A stretch of 64,000 nt of DNA from Mesorhizobium sp. (GTDB taxonomy: Bacteria; Pseudomonadota; Alphaproteobacteria; Rhizobiales; Rhizobiaceae): NCBI GenBank assembly GCA_019635735.1, contig JAHBYX010000013.1, forward strand, positions 1 through 64,000, written 5' to 3'. The notes beneath the pieces were generated by a model, which saw nothing but the letters and a program-made list of their open reading frames with translations, was not told the DNA's origin and did not search any database. The position numbers were made by a program, and so were the translations under genes. Of the stretch, positions 16,282-25,003 are shown piece after piece; positions within the stretch are counted from its first letter, which is position 1; each line of letters begins with the position of its first letter.

Positions 16282-16379
16282 TGCCTTCGGGCGGGACCGG
16301 TGCGAGACTGCGCCGGTCCCGCCCACGCCGTCCGCGGCGACTGTCCGAACCCGAACGTCCGATCGAAGCGAGATCCGCC

Positions 16380-17261
16380 ATGCCATATGAGCCACTGCAC
16401 GCATCCAGGCTGCCGCCGCGCGCCGGAGCGGGCTTCAAGCCGGAGCACTATGCCGACATCGTCGAGACGGCGCCGGACATCGGCTTCCTCGAGGTCCACG
16501 CCGAGAACTACATGGGCGACGGCGGCATGCCGCATCGCATGCTGGCGGAACTGTCCGCGCGTTACGCGCTGTCGCTGCATGGCGTCGGACTGTCGATCGG
16601 CGCGGCGAGGCCGCTGGACAAGACGCATCTGGCGCGGCTGCGCCTCTTGATCGACCGCTACCGGCCGCAATCCTTCTCCGAACATCTGGCCTGGTCGACC
16701 CACGACACGGGCTTCCTCAACGACCTCCTGCCGCTGCCCTATACGCCCGAGACGCTGGCGCGCGTCGCCGACCATGTCGACGAAGTGCAGCAGGCGACCG
16801 GCCGGCAGTTGCTGCTCGAAAACCCGTCGACCTACGTCCTGTTCGAGGAGAGCTCGATCGACGAGATCGAGTTCCTCGATGCCGTCGCCGAGCGCACCGG
16901 CTGCGGCCTGCTGCTCGACGTCAACAACGTCATGGTGTCGGCCGTCAATCACGGGCTCGATCCGTTCGCCTATGTCGACCGCTTCCCGCTCGCCCGCGTC
17001 GGCGAGATACACCTCGCCGGCTATGACGAGACGGTCGACGGGGCGGGCGAGCGGCTTCTGATCGACGCACACGGCTCGCGGGTGCGCGAGGACGTCTTTG
17101 CGCTCTACCGCCACACGGTCGGCCGCTGCGGCGCGGTCGCGACCCTGATCGAATGGGACAACGACGTGCCGGGCTTCGCCGTGCTCTACGACGAGGCACG
17201 CCGGGCCGACGCCGTGCTGGCCGACGCGGCGGCGCGACGCCCGCTGTCGAGGAGCGCATGA
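16380..17261 (+). CDS. bufB: MNIO family peptide-modifying iron enzyme (BufB, DUF692)
   Basis: 293 residues, a TIM barrel of the multinuclear non-heme iron oxidase family that converts precursor cysteines to thiooxazole-type groups. Likely metal ligands appear in order: HAENY, LSLHGVGLSIG, SFSEHLAW, LLLENPS, LLLDVNNVMVS, EIHLAGYDE, IDAHGSRV and LIEWDND. The substrate is the upstream BufA and the partner is BufC, whose ATG overlaps this stop as ATGA. Confidence 0.95.
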   Translation: MPYEPLHASRLPPRAGAGFKPEHYADIVETAPDIGFLEVHAENYMGDGGMPHRMLAELSARYALSLHGVGLSIGAARPLDKTHLARLRLLIDRYRPQSFSEHLAWSTHDTGFLNDLLPLPYTPETLARVADHVDEVQQATGRQLLLENPSTYVLFEESSIDEIEFLDAVAERTGCGLLLDVNNVMVSAVNHGLDPFAYVDRFPLARVGEIHLAGYDETVDGAGERLLIDAHGSRVREDVFALYRHTVGRCGAVATLIEWDNDVPGFAVLYDEARRADAVLADAAARRPLSRSA

Positions 17262-18055
17262 CGATGGGCCACGCGGCGACCGAGGCGGCCTTCGCGGCGG
17301 CGATCCTGGACCCCGCGCTGCCGCCGCCGGCGGGGCTGACCACCGCGCGCGGCGCGCCGGACGAAAAGCGCTTTGCCGTCTACAGGAACAATGTGGCGGT
17401 CGGCCTGCGCAAGGCGCTGGCGACGCGGTTTCGCGTGGTCGAGCGGCTGGTCGGCGAGGAGTTCTTCGCGCTGATGGCACGCGCCTACATCGCTGGTGCG
17501 CGGCCTGCTTCGCCGCTGCTTTTCGCCTATGGCGACGACTTCGCCGATTTCATCGAGACCTTCGCACCCGCGGCCTCGGTACCCTACCTCGCCGACGTAG
17601 CCCGGATCGAGGCGGCGGTGACACGCGCCTACCATGCCGCAGACGCGGCGCCGCTCGCGATCGCGCAATTGGCCGCGCTGCCGCCGGAGCGGCTGGCTGA
17701 GACGCGGCTCGCGCCGCATCCGGCCGCGGCGATGGTGCGCTCGCGCTTTCCGGTGGGCAGCATCTGGCAGGCGCATCAATCCGAGACCGTGGCGCCGGTC
17801 TCGGCGGCGGGTGGCGAGGCGGTGCTGGTCGCGCGGCCAGGCTTCGAGGTCGGCATCCATATCCTGCCGACCCGCGACGCCGGCTTTGCCGCGGCGCTGT
17901 TTGCCGGCGAGATGCTGGGCGACGCGGCCGCGCAGGCGCTGCCCGCCGACCCGGATTTCGATTTCGGCGGTGCGCTGGTCGGCCTCACCGGCCTCGGCGC
18001 GTTTTCGGTCATGACACGGATGGACGGAGGAGGCGAGGATGACGGAGATGACTGA
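17258..18055 (+). CDS. bufC: MNIO partner protein (BufC, DUF2063)
   Basis: 265 residues. The N-terminal half has the DUF2063 pattern (DEKRFAVYRNNVAVGLRKAL, RVVERLVGEEFFALMARAYI, PYLADVARIEAAVTRAYHAAD). It acts as the recognition partner that presents the precursor to BufB. It overlaps bufB by 4 bases and the following DoxX gene by 17 bases, so the three are translationally coupled. Confidence 0.92.
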   Translation: MTMGHAATEAAFAAAILDPALPPPAGLTTARGAPDEKRFAVYRNNVAVGLRKALATRFRVVERLVGEEFFALMARAYIAGARPASPLLFAYGDDFADFIETFAPAASVPYLADVARIEAAVTRAYHAADAAPLAIAQLAALPPERLAETRLAPHPAAAMVRSRFPVGSIWQAHQSETVAPVSAAGGEAVLVARPGFEVGIHILPTRDAGFAAALFAGEMLGDAAAQALPADPDFDFGGALVGLTGLGAFSVMTRMDGGGEDDGDD

Positions 18056-18542
18056 GACGGCGATGGGCGGCGGCCTGAAGTTGCTGGCGCCGCTGCGGCG
18101 CGTGGAAGGCTGGATCGCCGCGATCCCCGCGGCGCTGCCGCTGTTTGCGCTGAGGCTGGCGCTGGCAGTTCCGTTCTACAAGTCGGGCCTGACCAAATGG
18201 GACGGGTTCCTGCAGCTGTCGGGCGGAGCGCAGTACCTGTTTGGGCAGGAGTTCAAGCTGCACATCTTCGGCGCACAGTATCCCTACCCGTTCCCCATGA
18301 CCGCGGCCTATGCGGCGGGCATTGCCGAGATCGTGCTGCCGGTCCTCCTGGTGCTAGGCCTCGGCACGCGTTTCGCGGCGCTGGCGTTGCTGGTCATGAC
18401 GGCGGTGATCCAGATCACGGTGCCTGAAGGCTGGGCCAACTTCCACCTGCCCTGGGCGGCGATGGCGCTCACTCTCGCCGTGTTCGGCGGCGGCGCGCTG
18501 TCGCTCGACCGGCTGATCGGCCTCGGCCGCGACAAGCATTAG
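18039..18542 (+). CDS. DoxX-family membrane protein of the bufferin operon
   Basis: 167 residues with four membrane helices (FALRLALAVPFYKSGLTKWD at the first, then AGIAEIVLPVLLVLGLGT, AALALLVMTAVIQITV and a final helix). DoxX proteins are frequent last members of bufferin operons; a redox or quinone-linked role is assumed but not established. GGAGGAGGCGAG precedes ATG 18039. Confidence 0.9.
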   Translation: MTEMTETAMGGGLKLLAPLRRVEGWIAAIPAALPLFALRLALAVPFYKSGLTKWDGFLQLSGGAQYLFGQEFKLHIFGAQYPYPFPMTAAYAAGIAEIVLPVLLVLGLGTRFAALALLVMTAVIQITVPEGWANFHLPWAAMALTLAVFGGGALSLDRLIGLGRDKH

Positions 18543-18565
18543 GAGGCGTGCCGGGCCGTATCGCC

Positions 18566-19012
18566 CTATTGCGCTCCGCTCAGTTCCTCGGCGAGGCCGA
18601 TGAGGACTCCTTCGGGGCCCCGAATGTAGCAGAGCCGATATGCGTCTTTGTACCGGACCACTTCGCCGACGAGCTCAGCGCCGCGCTTGCGGAGCCTTTC
18701 GAGCGTCCCGTCGATATCGCTCACCGCGAACATGACGCGGAGATAGCCCAGGGCGTTGACCGGGGCGTTGCGGTGATCCGCGATGACAGGCGGCTTGAGG
18801 AAGCGGGAGAGTTCAAGCCTGCTGTGGCCGTCCGGCGTGCGCATCATCGCAATCTCGACGTGCTGGTCGCCCAGTCCCGTGACCCGTCCGGCCCATTCTC
18901 CCTCGATCGTGGCCCGTCCTTCGAGATCGAGGCCGAGTTCGCGAAAGAATTCAATCGCCGCTGTAAGGTCTTCGACGACGATACCGACGTTGTCCATCCG
19001 CTTGAGCGCCAT
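18566..19012 (-). CDS. VOC (glyoxalase/dioxygenase fold) protein
   Basis: 148 residues with two beta-alpha-beta-beta-beta modules (MDNVGIVVEDLTAAIEFFRE; GYLRVMFAVSDIDGTLERL). The ends of the modules (HVEIAMMR, RLELSRFLKP, VLIGLAEEL) supply His and Glu positions typical of a metal site. Similar proteins act as lyases, dioxygenases or resistance factors; no specific substrate can be named. Monocistronic, convergent with the bufferin operon. Confidence 0.88.
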   Translation of the reverse strand: MALKRMDNVGIVVEDLTAAIEFFRELGLDLEGRATIEGEWAGRVTGLGDQHVEIAMMRTPDGHSRLELSRFLKPPVIADHRNAPVNALGYLRVMFAVSDIDGTLERLRKRGAELVGEVVRYKDAYRLCYIRGPEGVLIGLAEELSGAQ

Positions 19013-19108
19013 ATGTCCAGTCTACAAGGCGTCGTCCGGGCCGTAAACTCATGAACTTGCCTGCCGAGCCGGCAATTGGCGTCATGAGCCTGCGGCCCGG
19101 TCTTCGCC

Positions 19109-19642
19109 TCAGGCCGGGATGCGGCGCTCGTAGTCGGCGTGGAGCCTCTGCCAGCCGGACCAGAACTCGGCGGCGGGCATGCCGTTCGCCCGGGCGACGA
19201 GGATGTCGAGATGCATGTGCCAGCCGGCGGCGACCTTGAGCAGCGTGTCGCGGTCGGGCAGGCGGCGGTGGGTGACGGTCAGCATCACCTTGCCGCCCTG
19301 CCGCTGGAGATCGAAGGTCACGTCGCCGCTGCCTTCCCAGGTGAAGACGAGCCGGTTGGGCGGGTCGACCTCGACGATGCGGCTCGCCATGCACATCTCT
19401 TCGGAAAAGCCCTCCGGCCGCTTGCCCGGGGGATCGGACAGTTCGTCGTTGCGCCAGACGAATTCGAAGGCGGAGCCGGGCCTCAGGTCCATGTCGCCGG
19501 CGGCGAGCCACTGGCGGCGCAGGCCGCTGTCGGTGAGATAGGCCCAGACGCGCTCGATCGGTCCAGGCAGCAAGCGCTGGATGCTGAGCGTGTTCGGCGC
19601 GACCAGCGTGCCGTAGTCGTCGCGGAAGGCGAGATTGTTCAT
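19109..19642 (-). CDS. SRPBCC / AHSA1-like domain protein
   Basis: 177 residues with the START/SRPBCC fold (SIQRLLPGPIERVWAYLTDS, RQWLAAGDMDLRPGSAFEFV, RLVFTWEGSGDVTFDLQ, VAAGWHMHLDILVARANG). Such proteins bind hydrophobic ligands and usually form an operon with an ArsR repressor. ATG 19642 has an ideal AAGGAG site. The ArsR partner survives only as an in-frame remnant directly upstream, so a longer fused product starting at 19828 is possible. Confidence 0.88.
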   Translation of the reverse strand: MNNLAFRDDYGTLVAPNTLSIQRLLPGPIERVWAYLTDSGLRRQWLAAGDMDLRPGSAFEFVWRNDELSDPPGKRPEGFSEEMCMASRIVEVDPPNRLVFTWEGSGDVTFDLQRQGGKVMLTVTHRRLPDRDTLLKVAAGWHMHLDILVARANGMPAAEFWSGWQRLHADYERRIPA

Positions 19643-19828
19643 CGCAGTTCTCCTTGGGGTGAGAGGATAGGGCCGGTTCGTCTCGTCGAGAAGCCGGTCG
19701 AGCGCCTCGAGACGATCGGTCCAGAAGCGCCCGGCTGAATCGCGCCATTCGGCGGCCGCGGAGGCGCGTGTCGTTCCCCCGCCTGGCCTGAAGGGCTTGA
19801 TCTTTCCTGAAGGATAATATTCAACCAT
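19643..19828 (-). pseudogene. ArsR-family repressor remnant fused in frame to the SRPBCC gene
   Basis: From ATG 19828 the frame reads MVEYYPSGKIKPF. Its MVEY start is typical of ArsR repressors paired with SRPBCC genes. It then jumps to AAEWRDSAGRFWTDRLEALD and RLLDETNRP, which resembles the C-terminal helix of those repressors. The whole winged helix-turn-helix (about 60-70 residues) is missing, and no stop separates the remnant from the SRPBCC frame. An internal deletion explains this best. No DNA binding is expected. Confidence 0.55.
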
Positions 19829-19873
19829 ACGGTATAATAAAAACCGATCGGCTTAAGAGTCAACCGATTGGTT
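19823..19873 (-). promoter_or_regulatory. Promoter with three evenly spaced AACC-N4-GG operators
   Basis: Three near-palindromes, AACCATACGGTA (19823-19834), AACCGATCGGCT (19842-19853) and AACCGATTGGTT (19862-19873), start 19 and 20 bases apart, about two helical turns. On the minus strand TTGACT (19863-19858) and TATTAT (19839-19834) form a sigma-70 promoter with an 18-base spacer, so the operators cover the promoter. They fit an ArsR repressor that this locus no longer encodes intact. Confidence 0.65.
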
Positions 19874-19992
19874 TAATAATTATCCCGACTGTGCTTTTTG
19901 CCGCCCTGCGCAAAAGTCGTTCCCAGAATGGTAGTCTTCCGCGAGCGGGCAGGTCGATTAACGTCGTCTGGCGCACGAATGGAGGAAGGCCG

Positions 19993-20163
19993 ATGGACGT
20001 CGCCGCCGGACAAACCGAAACCGCAGGGTCGCCCTGGTCCGCCGCGGCGTATCCTCGCCAGCCGGCGTCGGCCTGCGGGCGCGACTGTTCAACCTGCCCG
20101 AAGCGGGCCGAGTGCCCGCTCTCGACCCTGTCTCCCGAAACGAAAGCGAGCGGCCGCGCGTGA
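19993..20163 (+). CDS. Small Cys-cluster protein
   Basis: 56 residues from ATG 19993, preceded by GGAGGAAGG. The only notable feature is a tight cysteine cluster, CGRDCSTCPKRAEC (C-x3-C-x2-C-x5-C), suited to binding zinc or an iron-sulfur cluster. The ends are low-complexity. No family recognised. It could be a small redox or regulatory protein or a spurious frame; the good ribosome binding site favours the former. Confidence 0.45.
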   Translation: MDVAAGQTETAGSPWSAAAYPRQPASACGRDCSTCPKRAECPLSTLSPETKASGRA

Positions 20164-20195
20164 CAGCGCGACCGCCCGTGAAAGATGCGGCAGGA

Positions 20196-21827
20196 TCAGA
20201 CGGCGAGCCAGGCGCCGGTGAAGTCCTGCTCGTAGGCCTGGTGCATCTGGTAGCCGTTGAGTTTCGGGCTCATGTGGCAGAACAGCTTGCGCCAGTATGG
20301 CTGCACGATGATGCCGGCATCCTGCAGCCGCGTCTGGAGTTCCTTCATCAGCGGCCGGCGCTGGTCGGCATCGGCGACGGCGTTGGCCTTCTCGATCAGC
20401 GCGTCGAAGTCGGGATCGGAGAAGCCGGTCTCGTTCCAGGTGGTGCCGGTCTTGTAGGCGAGCGCATAGGTCTGGATGCCGAGGGGGCGTGCGTTCCAGT
20501 TGGTCGTCGCCAGCGGATACTTGGTCCAGTCGTTCCAGAACGAGCTTTCCGGGATGACGGTGCGCTTCACCTTGAAGCCGGCATCGCGCATCTGCTGGGC
20601 GGCGGCGTCGGAGCTTTCCTTGCGGTAGTCGGCCTCGACCGAGATGATCTCGAACTCGTGGTCGAGCTGGCCGGCTTCCGCGAGCAGCGCCTTCGCCTTC
20701 TCGACATCGCGCCTGACCGGCGGCAGTTCCGCATATTCGGGATGCATCGGCCCGACATGGTGGTTCTGCGCCACCTCGCCCTGGCCGTCGATGCCGAGCT
20801 TCATCACCGCCTCGTTGTCGATGGCGAGCTGGATGGCATTGCGCACGCGCTTGTCGTCATAAGGCTTGGCGTTGACGTTGGTGCGCAGCACGATGGTGGC
20901 GGCGGTGACGATCTCGGACTTCGTCATGCCCATATTGTCGAGCGCGCCGACATCGTAGGACTGGGTCTGGGCGGTGAGGTCGATCTCGCCCGATTCCATC
21001 GCGGCGAGCGTCGGGGCGGTGTCCGTGCCGTAGTCGATCCAGTCGATGCCGTCGAGATGGACGTCGCCGCCCCACCAGGAGCCGTCGGGCCGCTTGCGGA
21101 CGGAGGCGCGCACGCCGACGTCGAGCGCCGTGAGTTCGAACGGCCCGGTGCCGATCGGCGCCTGCGACAGCGTTGCGGTCGCCGCGTCGAAGCCGCGATG
21201 GACGATGAGCGCCGGATAGTCGGTCATCGCCGGGATGATGGTGATGTCGGGCCTGGAGAGTTTCAGCACCACGGTATGCGCGTCGCGCATCTCGATCGCG
21301 CCGGCCCGCGCCTTCCTGGTGTCGGGATCGATCAGCGACCCCATGCGGCCGGCCATCGAATTGCCGGCGACTTCCTTTTCGCACCAGCGGCTGATGTTGA
21401 AGACGACGTCCTCGGCGGTGAAGTCGTCGCCGTTCGACCACTTCACGCCCTTGCGCGCGTGGAGGACGTATTCGGTGGCGTCGGCGTTGACCTCCCAGCT
21501 CTCGAGCAGCATCGGCTTGAAGGTGAAGTCCGGCTTCCAGCGCACCAGAGGCTCGATGAACTGCATGGCGATGTTGCCCATCTGCGAGGTCTTGAACAGG
21601 CGCGGATCCTCCAGCGCCATCACCTGCATGGAGACGCGGACCACGCCGCCCTTCCTCGGTTCCCCGGCCGCGGCGACGGCGGGCACGGCAAGTCCGGCCA
21701 GCGCATAGGCCGCGGCCGTCGAGGCGCCGAGCGCACTGGCGGTCGCCAGGAACTCGCGGCGGTTCATCCGTCCCTCGCGGGCGTCGCGCGCATACATCGC
21801 GATCGCGGGGTGAAGCTTACATGTCAT
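20196..21827 (-). CDS. Periplasmic solute-binding protein, family 5 (DppA/OppA type)
   Basis: 543 residues. A Tat-type signal (NRREFLATASALGASTAAA) begins about residue 21. Family 5 features follow: MQVMALEDPRLFKTSQMGNI, LLESWEVNADATEYVLHARK, GVKWSNGDDFTAEDVVFNIS and GTGPFELTAL. Such proteins deliver oligopeptides, opines or glycosides to ABC importers. No permease or ATPase genes are nearby, so it is an orphan here. ATG 21827 has a good GGGAG site. The divergent LysR gene at 21923 may regulate it. Confidence 0.92.
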   Translation of the reverse strand: MTCKLHPAIAMYARDAREGRMNRREFLATASALGASTAAAYALAGLAVPAVAAAGEPRKGGVVRVSMQVMALEDPRLFKTSQMGNIAMQFIEPLVRWKPDFTFKPMLLESWEVNADATEYVLHARKGVKWSNGDDFTAEDVVFNISRWCEKEVAGNSMAGRMGSLIDPDTRKARAGAIEMRDAHTVVLKLSRPDITIIPAMTDYPALIVHRGFDAATATLSQAPIGTGPFELTALDVGVRASVRKRPDGSWWGGDVHLDGIDWIDYGTDTAPTLAAMESGEIDLTAQTQSYDVGALDNMGMTKSEIVTAATIVLRTNVNAKPYDDKRVRNAIQLAIDNEAVMKLGIDGQGEVAQNHHVGPMHPEYAELPPVRRDVEKAKALLAEAGQLDHEFEIISVEADYRKESSDAAAQQMRDAGFKVKRTVIPESSFWNDWTKYPLATTNWNARPLGIQTYALAYKTGTTWNETGFSDPDFDALIEKANAVADADQRRPLMKELQTRLQDAGIIVQPYWRKLFCHMSPKLNGYQMHQAYEQDFTGAWLAV

Positions 21828-21922
21828 TCAGTATCTCCCTCTGTTGATTTTCTGCACGAACCCGTCGGACAGTGGCCTGTCTGCAAGGCAGCTAGCCGGC
21901 TGCCGAATGCCTGGAGGATGAT

Positions 21923-22819
21923 GTGAACCTGCTCGCCGCGATGAAGGTCTACGACCGCGTCTGCACGCTCGGCAGCCTGTCGGCGGCGGCGCGCGACCTC
22001 GGCATGTCGAACACGGCGGTGAGCCGGACGCTGAAGGAACTGGAGGACGATCTCGGCGTGCGCCTGCTCAACCGCACGACGCGCCGGATGAGCCCGACGG
22101 AAGCGGGCCGCGACTACGCCGAGCGCGTGAAAGGGCTGCTGGCCGAGGTGGAGGAACTGCAGGACCAGACGCGCCGGCTCGATCGCGGCACGCGCGGCCT
22201 GCTGCGCATCTCGTGCTCGAACGTGCTCGCCTATACGCGCATCACCCGCCTGATCCCGAAATTCCTCGACGAGAACCCGCTGGTCTCTGTCGAGTTCAAC
22301 CTGACGTCGCGCCACGTCGTGGGCATCGTCGAGGAAGGCTACGACGTGGCCATCCGCTTCGAAGCGCAGAACGATTCCGAGATCGTCGCCCGCCAGCTCG
22401 GCACCGTGCGGAACTATGTCTGCGCGACGCCCGCCTATCTGCAGCGCAACGGCCGGCCGGAGCATCCGCGCGACCTGGCGAACCATTCCTGCGTGCTGTC
22501 GAACTTTGCCCGGAGGCTGGGGTCGTGGCCCTTCTCCGGCCCCGACGGGCGCTTCTCCGTGCCGGTGAAGGGCCGGGTGTCGACCAACAGCGTCGAGGCG
22601 GCCTACCAGATGACGATGTCGGGCTTCGGCATCGGCAACCTGCCGAGCCTGCTGGTCGGCCCGGCGATCGCAGACGGCCGGCTCGAGCCGCTGCTCGAGG
22701 AGTTCAGGCCGGCCTCCAGCCCTATCTACGCGCTCTACCCGCACCGGACCTACGTGGCCATGAAGGTGCGGGCATTCGTCGACTTCCTCATGCGAGAACT
22801 CTCCCCCGATCTCGATTAG
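21923..22819 (+). CDS. LysR-family transcriptional regulator
   Basis: 298 residues from GTG 21923 (GGAGGA at 21913-21918). The N-terminal winged helix is typical: VYDRVCTLGSLSAAARDLGM then NTAVSRTLKELEDDLGVRLL, followed by NRTTRRMSPTEAGRDYAERV and a periplasmic-binding-like effector domain (FNLTSRHVVGIVEEGYDVAI). Similar to the AaeR/DmlR subgroup. Divergent from the solute-binding protein gene across 95 bases, its probable target. Confidence 0.92.
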   Translation: MNLLAAMKVYDRVCTLGSLSAAARDLGMSNTAVSRTLKELEDDLGVRLLNRTTRRMSPTEAGRDYAERVKGLLAEVEELQDQTRRLDRGTRGLLRISCSNVLAYTRITRLIPKFLDENPLVSVEFNLTSRHVVGIVEEGYDVAIRFEAQNDSEIVARQLGTVRNYVCATPAYLQRNGRPEHPRDLANHSCVLSNFARRLGSWPFSGPDGRFSVPVKGRVSTNSVEAAYQMTMSGFGIGNLPSLLVGPAIADGRLEPLLEEFRPASSPIYALYPHRTYVAMKVRAFVDFLMRELSPDLD

Positions 22820-22846
22820 CGGAACCTGCTGTCTGCCGCGGCGCCG

Positions 22847-22899
22847 CCCCCTCATCCGGCCGCTTCGCGGCCACCTTCTCCCCGGCGGGGAGAAGGGGA
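22847..22899. repeat. Family C palindrome
   Basis: CCCCCTCATCCGGCCGCTTC, then CACCTTCTCCCCGGCGGGG, matching the units at 1468-1640. It sits between convergent LysR and dioxygenase genes and may double as a terminator. Confidence 0.75.
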
Positions 22900-22929
22900 C
22901 GGCGTCGGCTTTGCGGCCCTTGTCGGCGA

Positions 22930-23829
22930 TTATCCCGCCGCCTTGAGTTTCTCTCCTGACGTCTTCGCCTCGTCCGTCCATTCTTCCTCGACATAGAACG
23001 GGCCCGGGTTTTCCCGGAGCTGTTCGTATTTGCAGATCTCGGGTTCGGCCCCGAGCGGAATGGAGCGGCCGTCGCGGAAGGCCCATTCGCCGCGTTCGGG
23101 CGAATCCTCGGCGCGCACGTAGCTGTCGATCTGGAGGATGCGCGGCTCGGTCGAGACGTTCGGGCCGGATCCGTGGATGGTGAACAGCGTCCACAGCGCC
23201 AGGTCGCCCGGTTCCATCTCGAGCTGCACGACCTCGGAGGGATCGATGCCGACCGCCTTCAGTTCGGAGCCCTGCTCGACATTGCCGACCATGATGCCGC
23301 CGTCCTCGGACAGGCCGAGATAGCCGCGCCTGTGGTGGCCGGGCACGACCTTCAGTGCGCCGTTGGACGCGTCCTGGCGGTTCAGCGCGAGGCCGGTGTT
23401 CAGCGAGTAGCGGTCGAGATTGGCGAACAGCTCGGGCCGGGTGCGGAAGCGGACGTCCTGGTGCATGCGGTAATAGGTGTATTTGCCGCCGGGCGCCTTC
23501 CAGTGCAGCTGGTTGGCCATCTGCTTGATGTCCGGCCCGAGCAGCGGCGCCAGAACCTCGAACATCTTCTGGCTGCGGCGGGCCGCCTCGAATACCGGGT
23601 TGATCCACGAGAACCAGTGCGCCTGCGGCACCGTCCGGCGCCCGTTGCCGGGATCGTTGATCACTTCAAAGTAGAGGTTTCCGTCGCGATAGGTCGCGTG
23701 GTGCTTCAACCCCTCGGCGTAGACCTTCTCGCTTTCGCGGCGCAGCTCGGCGACCTCGTCCTTGTCGAGAAAGCCGCGGATGACGGCGTAGCCGTTCTCG
23801 CGCAGCTCGACCACATGCTGGGTGTTCAT
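22930..23829 (-). CDS. Phytanoyl-CoA dioxygenase (PhyH) family protein
   Basis: 299 residues. Fe(II)/2-oxoglutarate oxygenase features: iron ligands HQD (YRMHQDVRFRT) and the distal His in TIHGSGPNVS, with Arg in TEPRILQIDSY for 2-oxoglutarate. The start (ENGYAVIRGFLDKDEVAEL) is typical of PhyH/EctD-like enzymes. I chose ATG 23829 because GAGGA lies six bases upstream, while ATG 23835 would overlap that site. Substrate unknown; it stands alone. Confidence 0.9.
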   Translation of the reverse strand: MNTQHVVELRENGYAVIRGFLDKDEVAELRRESEKVYAEGLKHHATYRDGNLYFEVINDPGNGRRTVPQAHWFSWINPVFEAARRSQKMFEVLAPLLGPDIKQMANQLHWKAPGGKYTYYRMHQDVRFRTRPELFANLDRYSLNTGLALNRQDASNGALKVVPGHHRRGYLGLSEDGGIMVGNVEQGSELKAVGIDPSEVVQLEMEPGDLALWTLFTIHGSGPNVSTEPRILQIDSYVRAEDSPERGEWAFRDGRSIPLGAEPEICKYEQLRENPGPFYVEEEWTDEAKTSGEKLKAAG

Positions 23830-24108
23830 ATTCATTCCTCGCGTCATTGCCGACGCGGCCACGTCGCCGCCGCCGGGTCTCGACCAGGGAGGATACCGGC
23901 GCCTCGCCGGGCGGGTAGCGCCGGAATCAGGCAACGACTTTCCCGGATTTCGGGAAGATGTCTGCCCGTCGGGCATTCCTCAGAACGGGCGCGGATCGAG
24001 GCGCTGCCGCCGCTGAGCATATGGACTGACACGCGGCAATCCGCCGCGAAGGCGTTTGTCGGAGTTCCACTAACGTTTCATTGAACCGCTCCCCCTCGGG
24101 GAGGTAAG

Positions 24109-24546
24109 ATGCACGTGCATAGGATCGACGGCTACATGCTTCAAAGGCTGCAAAAATGTGCGACGGACAGGGCAAACGCCCTGGGCTCGCGCGTGCTTTG
24201 CGCGCTGTTTGCGATCATGGCGCTGTGCGCCACGCCGCTCGGCACGGGCGAACTCTTCGCCGCCGAAAGCCACGTCTACGAACGCAGGAACGGCGACCTA
24301 CGGGAGGGCGACCTACCGCTCCGCTTCGCCATGCCGGGCGGCCCCGCCCTGGCGTTCGAGACCGTCGAGGAACCGGAGCGGGCGACGCTGTCGTCGGTCC
24401 TGCTCGACGACGGACCGGCCGCTGTCGCCGCCCCGGCGCCGCTCGACGGCGGCGAGACGGGCGTCGTGCCGGCTGCCCGGCTGCAGCCCGCCATTCCCGG
24501 CAGGCCGGACGCCGGCTTCCAGGCCCGCGCGCCGCCCCGCGCCTGA
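24109..24546 (+). CDS. Hypothetical secreted or membrane-anchored protein
   Basis: 145 residues. A hydrophobic segment (LCALFAIMALCATPLGTGEL, about 30-50) is a signal peptide or anchor. The mature part is acidic and then Pro/Ala-rich (HVYERRNGDLREGDLPLRFA, ATLSSVLLDDGPAAVAAPAP), without a recognisable domain. ATG 24136 is an alternative start. The unusual N-terminal extension before the hydrophobic segment lowers confidence. Confidence 0.5.
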   Translation: MHVHRIDGYMLQRLQKCATDRANALGSRVLCALFAIMALCATPLGTGELFAAESHVYERRNGDLREGDLPLRFAMPGGPALAFETVEEPERATLSSVLLDDGPAAVAAPAPLDGGETGVVPAARLQPAIPGRPDAGFQARAPPRA

Positions 24547-24654
24547 CCTCGCATCGCCGGCAGGCTCCGGCGATCCTCTCACATCTTCCAGACCCTCCAT
24601 CGAGGCAGACCGGCATCCCAAGGGCCCGTCTGCCCGCATTTGAAAGGCAAGACC

Positions 24655-24828
24655 ATGGCCAAGACCCATCCGCTCGGCTTCCGCATCGAACGCCATCTGA
24701 AGGAGGCGCTCGTCCGCGCAGCCAAGGACGACCACCGATCCGTCTCGTCGCTGACCGAGATCCTGATCGAGAAGTGGCTGAAAGAAAAAGGATATATCGG
24801 CGAGGAACTGAAGGAGCGAGCTTCCTGA
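24655..24828 (+). CDS. Small ribbon-helix-helix-like protein
   Basis: 57 residues from ATG 24655, preceded by GAAAGG at good spacing. KTHPLGFRIERHLKEALVRA then DDHRSVSSLTEILIEKWLKE has the strand-helix-helix layout and the SVSSLTE turn of Arc/MetJ-type DNA-binding proteins, as in small rhizobial antitoxin-like proteins. No toxin gene is adjacent. DNA binding is inferred from pattern only. Confidence 0.65.
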   Translation: MAKTHPLGFRIERHLKEALVRAAKDDHRSVSSLTEILIEKWLKEKGYIGEELKERAS

Positions 24829-25003
24829 CGTTTCTCGTTAACTCAAGACAATCGCAGAATATCTCATACAATTGCCTTGAGACCAAAGTCATACAACCAA
24901 AGCTCATCTGTAAATACTGAGGCAGAGGCGTATGACTGCCCCGTTCAATTGAGTGGCGCGCTGCGGGCAATTCGCCCGCGCCGCCGGAACGGGAGGACAA
25001 GAC

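Noticed and set aside
20112..21926. 604-codon open frame opposite the solute-binding protein
   Set aside because: Shadow of a well-recognised gene on the other strand.
24840..24940. Possible tRNA or small RNA in the AT-rich gap before the MFS gene
   Set aside because: No cloverleaf, no terminator, no conserved boxes.
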